From a virus, in the IMG/VR virus record IMGVR_UViG_3300028800_000216, positions 1 to 35,958 of that record: DNA of 35,958 bases; one strand, given 5' to 3'. Shown piece after piece: positions 30,626-35,958 of this stretch. The translations under genes were made by a program, and so were the position numbers. A model generated the notes under the pieces. It saw only the letters and a list, made by a program, of their open reading frames with translations, had not been told where the DNA came from and searched no databases. Position 1 is the first letter of the stretch. Each line of letters starts with the position of its first letter.

Positions 30626-33376
30626 ATGGCAGTACAACGAAGAGTAAATTGGATTTCCGAACAGATGGTGCAGTTGCCGGATATGCGCATGATCGAGTCG
30701 GCTGCGTCCAATGACTGGGACCAAGGTATTCAGGCAATAATTACTGGAACTACGCAAGGTTATATAATCCGTGGTTTCAACATCTTGATGGCTAATGCCA
30801 TCGGAAATGCTGCCTCTAATCTGCAGCTTCAGGTCGATCCAGGTGCCCTTCTTCACATTTTAGCAAGTCAATCTGGCACAATATACATGGTACCTCCTGG
30901 TACTCCAGCGCAACAGCTTAATTCGGTTACCAATTCTAATATCACTGGTTCTTTTTCTCCCAATTCTATTAACTATGTAAGTGTTGATTATATTCGTTTT
31001 TTAGATGATAGTACCGATGCCCAAGTTTATATTTGGGACCCCACTTCAGATACAACCACCACCACTAACGCACCGCGCGCTAATATTTTAACTTACGTAA
31101 TCAATATTTCTACGGTTGCTCCAAGCGGTAATTTACTACCAATTGCAGCAGTCTTAACCGATGCCGGCAATAACGTTTTAAGTATTTCCGATGAACGATG
31201 GCTCCTGTATAGGCTCGGTACTGGCGGAACCAATCCAAATCCGCAATTTGTGTATCCCTGGCCAGAAGGTAGAGCTGAAAATCCATTTACCTCTACCTCT
31301 GATAGCGTCGACCCCTTCAGTGGCGGTGATAAGGCGATAAGCGATCTAAAAGATTGGATGAATGCGGTAATGACTTCTTTCGAGGAAATCAAGGGAAGTA
31401 CATATTGGTATTCAGCAACTAATTCTGATTCATTAGTTTATCTGCGCGAAGACTTAGGTAATACCGTTATCACTGGTGCCGGAGAGATTTCTCACGGTAT
31501 CTTGCCAAACTCTATACCTGTTTTAATGACCACCGGCAATACTTCCATAGGTGGTGGCCTCCTAGGGTCTGCAGGAAGCTATGCCATTTTAGCGGCTACT
31601 GCGGTAACCAATACTGGATTCAGCATTCTGACCGGCGATTTAGGCATTAGCCCTGGAACATCCATCGTCGGATTTCCTCCCGGAACTTATTCTGGAACAG
31701 AAGACATTGCTAATCTGGCCTCCGGGGCCGGCCAATCCGCAGCGCTATCCGCTTTTACTTCTGGAAACGCATTAACAGCTACTGCAATACCTGCTATCTT
31801 AGACGGACAGACTTTAACTCCAGGAGTTTATAAAGAAGCTTCCGGAACTTTTAATTTGGCCGCATCTGGCCCTGGTACTTTGACCCTGAACGGTGCCGGC
31901 GTCTATATATTTCAATGCTCTAGCACCCTTACTACTGGTGCCGGTGGAACTCCCACAATCACTCTTACTGGCGGAGCGACCGCAGATAACGTATACTGGT
32001 TGGTAGGTTCTTCTGCCACAATTAATTCTGGAACAGCGGGCACTTTTCAAGGTAGTATTGTTGCTCAGACTAGTATCACCGATACCATTGGCGGAACTGT
32101 CAATGGTAGTTTGATTGCTTTAACTGGTGCTGTAACACTAAGTGCAGCTTCTATCATTAATGCAGTTGGAACTGGTGGCGCCAACCTGTTAACCAATTTG
32201 GGTTCTGTAGTTGGACTGTTACCTGGTCAATTTATTTTTGCTCCAGGAGTTCCTACTGGCACTACAATAGTTAGTATTTTGGGTAGTACGGTCACTATGT
32301 CTAGAAACGCTACTTCCAATGGAGTTGGAATTGGAGTTTCATTCTTTGATCCGTCCGTTATTACGGTACCCGGACAAATTAATTGGGACTTGCCTATTTT
32401 TATTGATGTAATAGGTTCTTCCCTTAGTTATGAGTTAGCGGCTAATCCAAGTTCAACAGATATCACTTTAGCTAACGATCAAGTAGCCTATATAACCTTA
32501 GTACGTGGCCAATCAATTACTCCTAACTTGATTTTTACTAATGGAAGTGCTTCGGTAACATCAGTAGGATTGATCCCCTGGACTAATTTGTTATTGCCAG
32601 GAGATTTTGTTAAACTTGGTACAGACACCGATTCTGGTTACTACGAAATTCTTACTGTTAATTCTCTAACCCAGGTAACCCTTACTATTCCGTTTGCAGC
32701 AGCAAGTACCGGGGCCGCTGGAGCCCAAGCCCAATATGCGTTTGGATCTTATTCCGCTTCTGCTACGCCAAGTACCACTAGAGATATTTTTATAGCAGAT
32801 CGTCCTGCAGTACCTATCACCGCCAATACTTTTTGGCTCTTCGTGCGAGAAGACAACGGCGGTTCTCCCAAAGTATATGTAAGATTTTTAGGTGCAGAAT
32901 TAGACAATGGAACTAACGTAGAAGTAGGTGGAACCACACCAGAACAATTATTGCAATATATCGGTTCTCCTAATTTTGCTGCAACTAAACCGCAATACGT
33001 TCTAGCGCTTGATCCTGGATCGGTAGCTCAGATAACCAGCATCACCACCGGCAATGCGGCCTCGATGGCTTCTGATCAATATTTTTACATTTATTCTTCT
33101 GCTAATGCTAGGACTTACGCTGTTTGGGTTAATAAGGATGGTACTGGAATACAGCCAAATGTTCCGTTCGCCACAAATTATGTCGAATGGAACATTACTA
33201 CTGGGCAAACAGCCACTCAAACAGCAACCTCTTTAGCTGCCGCATTAAACGCCACCATTAATAGCGATTTTAACGCATCTTCTATTGGCCCTATAGTTAC
33301 TGTAATCAATACTTCTGCTGGTACTTCTACTACTGCTCTAAACGTTTCCGTTGGCAGTGGTGGTGGCGTACTTTGA
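30626..33376 (+). CDS. Tail fibre protein with ice-binding-like domain, 916 residues up to an in-frame TGA
   Basis: The N-terminal 250 residues (RVNWISEQMVQLPDMRMIES, then VDYIRFLDDS) look like a baseplate-attachment region. Residues 314-509 form a DUF3494 (ice-binding-like) domain: SAGSYAILAATAV, GISPGTSIVGFPPGTYSG, LTPGVYKEASGTF and STLTTGAGG. After it come beta-rich segments and a YAVWVNKDGTG module related to one in the J-like gene. The frame stops with TGA at 33374-33376. The bases after it, in the same frame, encode a second ice-binding-like domain without a gap. The gene is therefore probably one long fibre gene of 30626-34783, broken by a single codon. Role: receptor or surface adhesion at the tail tip. 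Confidence 0.8.
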   Translation: MAVQRRVNWISEQMVQLPDMRMIESAASNDWDQGIQAIITGTTQGYIIRGFNILMANAIGNAASNLQLQVDPGALLHILASQSGTIYMVPPGTPAQQLNSVTNSNITGSFSPNSINYVSVDYIRFLDDSTDAQVYIWDPTSDTTTTTNAPRANILTYVINISTVAPSGNLLPIAAVLTDAGNNVLSISDERWLLYRLGTGGTNPNPQFVYPWPEGRAENPFTSTSDSVDPFSGGDKAISDLKDWMNAVMTSFEEIKGSTYWYSATNSDSLVYLREDLGNTVITGAGEISHGILPNSIPVLMTTGNTSIGGGLLGSAGSYAILAATAVTNTGFSILTGDLGISPGTSIVGFPPGTYSGTEDIANLASGAGQSAALSAFTSGNALTATAIPAILDGQTLTPGVYKEASGTFNLAASGPGTLTLNGAGVYIFQCSSTLTTGAGGTPTITLTGGATADNVYWLVGSSATINSGTAGTFQGSIVAQTSITDTIGGTVNGSLIALTGAVTLSAASIINAVGTGGANLLTNLGSVVGLLPGQFIFAPGVPTGTTIVSILGSTVTMSRNATSNGVGIGVSFFDPSVITVPGQINWDLPIFIDVIGSSLSYELAANPSSTDITLANDQVAYITLVRGQSITPNLIFTNGSASVTSVGLIPWTNLLLPGDFVKLGTDTDSGYYEILTVNSLTQVTLTIPFAAASTGAAGAQAQYAFGSYSASATPSTTRDIFIADRPAVPITANTFWLFVREDNGGSPKVYVRFLGAELDNGTNVEVGGTTPEQLLQYIGSPNFAATKPQYVLALDPGSVAQITSITTGNAASMASDQYFYIYSSANARTYAVWVNKDGTGIQPNVPFATNYVEWNITTGQTATQTATSLAAALNATINSDFNASSIGPIVTVINTSAGTSTTALNVSVGSGGGVL
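31565..32152 (+). repeat. Ice-binding-like domain, copy 1
   Basis: This encodes 196 residues of DUF3494-type beta-solenoid sequence. Copy 2 at 33374-33961 aligns without gaps, and by hand about three quarters of residues match, while many synonymous bases differ. This shows an old duplication held by selection on protein sequence. Confidence 0.85.
33374..33376 (+). other. In-frame TGA at the glycine position of ice-binding-like copy 2
   Basis: Copy 1 has Leu-Gly-Ser-Ala-Gly (GGG at 31565-31567). Copy 2 has Leu-stop-Ser-Ala-Gly (TGA at 33374-33376), so a single G-to-T change of a GGA codon explains it. All other plus-strand structural genes here end in TAA or TAG. TGA is a used stop in the left cluster and in the minus-strand genes, so the code is not simply changed. 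Confidence 0.9.
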
Positions 33377-33961
33377 TCGGCCGGTAGCTATGCCATCCTA
33401 GCGGCCTCCGCAGTAACCAACACCGGTTCTAGCGTACTAACCGGTAATTTGGGCATCAGTCCTGGCACGTCGATATCTGGATTCCCACCCGGAACTTATT
33501 CCGGAACAGAAAATATAGCTAATACGGCATCGGCAACGGCTCAATCAGATGCCCTTTCCGCCTATACTACTTTAGCTGGAATGACCGCAACCCCTATTTC
33601 TGCAAATCTGGATGGAGTTACGCTGACTCCTGGGGTGTACACGGAATCTACCGGAACTTTTCATTTGGCATCCTCTGGGCCCGCAACACTCACTTTTAAT
33701 GGCGCTGGAACATACGTAATTCACGCAGCATCAACGCTCACCACAGGCGCTGGTGGTATTCCGACTATGAATTTGACTGGTGGCGCAACTGCTGCCAACA
33801 TTTATTGGGTGGTTGGAAGTTCTGCTACAATTAACTCCGGATCCGCTGGTACCTTCCAAGGTAGCATCCTTGCTCAAGCAAGTATCACTGATACTTTAGG
33901 CGGGACAGTTAACGGGAGCTTAATAGCTTTGACTGGTGCTGTAACCTTAAGTGCTGCCGCA
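33374..33961 (+). repeat. Ice-binding-like domain, copy 2
   Basis: This is the gapless partner of 31565-32152. It starts at the TGA codon, at the position that is Gly in copy 1. The GISPGTSIxGFPPGTYSG, LTPGVY and TFQGSI segments are kept. Confidence 0.85.
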
Positions 33962-34783
33962 AATGTCACAGCTGCTGGTGGTGCCCCCTCATTAGTTATT
34001 TCATTAACCCAATCCGGTACCGGACTGGGGAATTTCATCGTCCACGATGGCGATAATTTAACATTAGCTGTTAAAGAATTGGATGCTGAAATCGGCACAA
34101 TTCTAAACGATATCAATGCACCAACATACGATGAAACCGTATCCGTCGTTGCTTCTGGGGCAACTCCTCCAACATCTATTAATGGACCACTTCCAAGCAC
34201 TACAATTGTTATTTTGCCCAATAATACTAGGGCTGGCAATGCAGAGCAATTTTATTTGGTAAATTCTGGAAAGCTCATAGTATTTTTAAATGGACAAGAA
34301 TTAACGGTACATGACGATTATTCTGAGGTCGGAGCTGTCGGCGCATTAAGTAATCAAATTGAAATTTTAAGAGCATTAGATGTTGGAGATTTATTAGAAT
34401 TTAGACTTATTGCCGGTGGCGGTGGTGGATTAGCCGGCCCGGTAGGCCCATTAGGTCCAGCAGGCCCGACGGGCCCGGCAGGACACGATGCCGCTGGTGG
34501 TCCAGTTGCCATTTCTACTAAAACTAGTAACTATACAGTTCTTACATCAGACAATGTTCTTTTGGCTAACTGTACTTCAGGCGCAGTAACATTCTCGTTG
34601 CCTCCAGTTGCAACTGCCACTGGACATGTTTTCTATTTTAAAAAGATAGATTCGACATTAAACGCGATGATAATCGCGGCCAATGGTTCAGACCTGATCG
34701 ATGGCTTAGGTACCCTCACCACGACAGTACAATACGAAGCTTTTACCTTGATGAACGATGGCACGTCATGGTGGATATTCTAA
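33377..34783 (+). CDS. Downstream part of the fibre gene: ice-binding-like copy 2, collagen-like stretch, tip domain
   Basis: This frame continues 30626-33376 directly after TGA and runs 468 codons to TAA at 34781-34783. It has no start codon of its own before the domain begins. The earliest candidate, TTG 33449, has no binding site and would cut off the first 24 residues of the domain. It contains the second ice-binding-like domain (to 33961), then an AEQFYLVNSGKLIVFLNGQELT segment typical of phage fibre linkers (34237-34302 area). A seven-triplet collagen-like GXY run follows at 34427-34489, and then a fibre-tip type C-terminal domain (YTVLTSDNVLLANC, then GTSWWIF at the end). Without read-through this part would not be made. 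Confidence 0.65.
   Translation, partial: SAGSYAILAASAVTNTGSSVLTGNLGISPGTSISGFPPGTYSGTENIANTASATAQSDALSAYTTLAGMTATPISANLDGVTLTPGVYTESTGTFHLASSGPATLTFNGAGTYVIHAASTLTTGAGGIPTMNLTGGATAANIYWVVGSSATINSGSAGTFQGSILAQASITDTLGGTVNGSLIALTGAVTLSAAANVTAAGGAPSLVISLTQSGTGLGNFIVHDGDNLTLAVKELDAEIGTILNDINAPTYDETVSVVASGATPPTSINGPLPSTTIVILPNNTRAGNAEQFYLVNSGKLIVFLNGQELTVHDDYSEVGAVGALSNQIEILRALDVGDLLEFRLIAGGGGGLAGPVGPLGPAGPTGPAGHDAAGGPVAISTKTSNYTVLTSDNVLLANCTSGAVTFSLPPVATATGHVFYFKKIDSTLNAMIIAANGSDLIDGLGTLTTTVQYEAFTLMNDGTSWWIF
34427..34489 (+). repeat. Collagen-like GXY repeat in the fibre
   Basis: Seven consecutive Gly-X-Y triplets (GLA, GPV, GPL, GPA, GPT, GPA, GHD) lie between a Gly-rich hinge and the fibre-tip domain. 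Collagen-like runs in phage fibres form short trimeric triple helices that register the C-terminal tip. Confidence 0.75.
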
Positions 34784-34800
34784 TGGGATGGAAATTTTAA

Positions 34801-35958
34801 ATGGCTTACGATCCAAATTTTGTAGGTGCTACGGCACGCGTTACTTCTCTCGATCTACTGGGCAGTACGTCTGGCGAAGTAAATATTCTAGCATACGCTA
34901 CGAGTGCTAATTATTCTCTAATATTGCCACAAACACAAGGCGTAGGCGCCCTCACTAACGATGGTTCTGGAAATTTAAGTTGGTCTCCCAGCTCATTATC
35001 TGTTGGCGCATTTGATGGAGAAATAACGCCATCTGCCAATGGACTAACATTCACTAGTGGAATACTGTACGCGCAAAGTGCTTCTGCAACAGAACCCGGA
35101 ATGGTTAATACCGCCGCCCAAACTTTTGTTGGCGATAAAACTTTTAGCAATCCTTCTACCACTATTCCGGCACAGGTTATCGTTCAAAGCGACGTTCATG
35201 GGTTATATTTAAGAAATACTCCTACGGGATATGTTATTCCAAATACAGGAGAATCCCCAGACCAAGGCCAAGTATACAGCACTGGTACTGGTGGTCTTAT
35301 CCTTGGAGCTGCCATTGGAACTGGAAGCTCTGCCACGGCAGGTATCGACCTCTTTATTGGATCTTTTGATACCAACACCGCTAACAGCCCCCCAACCTGG
35401 GTTGCTTCCTTTAACACACAAGCTCACTTTCTATCTGGAACTTCGGCCAATCCAGGAATAACTTTCCTAGAAGACGGCGGTAGCGGTTTTCAATATGATC
35501 CTGGCACTCACACTGTTTCTATTAGTGTGCAAGGGAATACCGTAGCTAACTTTCGAGCCTCTGCTATGGGCGGCGCCGCCCTAGGAAACCGGTTGACGTT
35601 GGGAGATACTACTGTAGACCCATTCGGGGCACAGGTGGGTATAACTTTCTTCAACGGCGTTGCTCTCTCGGCAGGAGCCGATCAGTCAGCAGGTTTTTAC
35701 GAACCCGCGATAGGTCCTGGGGCAAATGACACCTTTTATGGGCTAGACATTTTGGTCAGTACTGCACATATGACCACTAATATTAGTAATAATGCAGCAT
35801 CGATCGTCATCGAACCTGTAGGGGTATCCGGCTTCACTTGCGCCCTTTATAACCAAATCTATCTAATACGCGATACAGTATTTGGAACCAATCATGCTGC
35901 GATTGCTGATAATACTTCTTACACTGGAACGTATGGCCTTAACTTCGCTACCACCAAT
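34801..35958 (+). CDS. Tail fibre protein, partial at window end
   Basis: The frame starts at ATG 34801 with GGGATGGA upstream and remains open to the window edge (386 codons). After an N-terminal linker (MAYDPNFVGATARVTSLDLL) comes the characteristic fibre segment GMVNTAAQTFVGDKTFSN near residues 100-118. Glycine- and Ser/Thr-rich beta strands follow (GTGGLILGAAIGTGSS, then GITFLEDGGSGFQYD). The GxxTxxAQTFxGDKTF piece is common in phage tail fibres. The later part is repetitive beta sequence without a clear enzyme motif. Role: host receptor binding together with the upstream fibre. The C-terminus is missing, so any tip or chaperone domain cannot be judged. Confidence 0.75.
   Translation, partial: MAYDPNFVGATARVTSLDLLGSTSGEVNILAYATSANYSLILPQTQGVGALTNDGSGNLSWSPSSLSVGAFDGEITPSANGLTFTSGILYAQSASATEPGMVNTAAQTFVGDKTFSNPSTTIPAQVIVQSDVHGLYLRNTPTGYVIPNTGESPDQGQVYSTGTGGLILGAAIGTGSSATAGIDLFIGSFDTNTANSPPTWVASFNTQAHFLSGTSANPGITFLEDGGSGFQYDPGTHTVSISVQGNTVANFRASAMGGAALGNRLTLGDTTVDPFGAQVGITFFNGVALSAGADQSAGFYEPAIGPGANDTFYGLDILVSTAHMTTNISNNAASIVIEPVGVSGFTCALYNQIYLIRDTVFGTNHAAIADNTSYTGTYGLNFATTN

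Noticed and set aside
33449-34783. A separate fibre gene starting at TTG 33449
   Set aside because: No Shine-Dalgarno site is seen and the start would remove the first 24 residues of the ice-binding-like domain, which are present in frame just upstream up to the TGA.
7896-34783. Genome-wide recoding of TGA in late genes as the reason for the in-frame TGA
   Set aside because: No other late gene here contains an in-frame TGA, and TGA is used as a normal stop in the left cluster and in minus-strand genes, including ATGA overlaps.
1-35958. tRNA genes, CRISPR arrays, insertion sequences
   Set aside because: No cloverleaf with a typical T-loop, no regularly spaced short repeats and no transposase-like gene were found by reading both strands; this is a manual scan only.

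Overview
The window is a piece of a large tailed double-stranded DNA phage, most likely a contractile-tailed (myovirus-type) one. The evidence is a tightly packed, AT-rich gene set with ATGA and TAATG start/stop overlaps, a full baseplate gene run (hub, spike, LysM/gp25-like wedge protein, giant J-like wedge protein, fibres), three free-standing homing-type endonucleases, and phage versions of nucleotide and RNA repair enzymes. I cannot name the host. No rRNA, tRNA, CRISPR array or insertion sequence was seen.

Layout. (1) Positions 1-7078, plus strand: about 20 small, mostly overlapping genes. Recognisable ones are the end of a deaminase-like gene, two paralogous HAD phosphatases of the type linked to RNA repair, an HNH-AP2 endonuclease, a polynucleotide kinase/phosphatase, an RNA ligase of the DRB0094 (Rnl5) type, a SLOG/DUF2493 nucleotide-binding protein and a peptide deformylase. 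(2) 7071-7729, minus strand: a small unknown gene and dUTPase, divergent from the tail genes. (3) 7896-27364, plus strand: a probable tape-measure protein, hub, spike, a PD-(D/E)XK homing-type nuclease, a repeat-built hydrophobic protein, a CPBP-like intramembrane protease, an 874-residue LysM/gp25 fusion, a 2433-residue J-like wedge protein full of duplicated beta modules, a 639-residue wedge protein and a small structural protein. (4) 27361-30517, minus strand: HNH endonuclease, metallophosphoesterase, DEDDh exonuclease, two small proteins, a lytic transglycosylase and a coiled-coil/zinc-ribbon protein. (5) 30626-35958, plus strand: tail fibre genes. The last one runs off the window.

How the parts work together. 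The left cluster looks like host-takeover and nucleic-acid maintenance functions; kinase/phosphatase plus ligase can reseal broken tRNA or other RNA. The plus-strand tail block builds the tail tip from hub and spike through the wedge to the fibres. The minus-strand block inside it carries cell-wall degradation and nucleic-acid enzymes, and splits baseplate from fibre genes.

The most striking observations are four. First, the first fibre gene carries two tandemly related ice-binding-like (DUF3494) domains, and a single in-frame TGA sits exactly at the first residue of the second domain, so 30626-34783 reads as one gene broken by one codon. Second, a CPBP-type protease lies inside the baseplate operon. 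Third, the J-like protein holds internally duplicated modules, including a perfect 63-base direct repeat, with related modules in neighbouring genes. Fourth, a short motif (AATCTTWA) recurs in the leaders of the structural transcription blocks.
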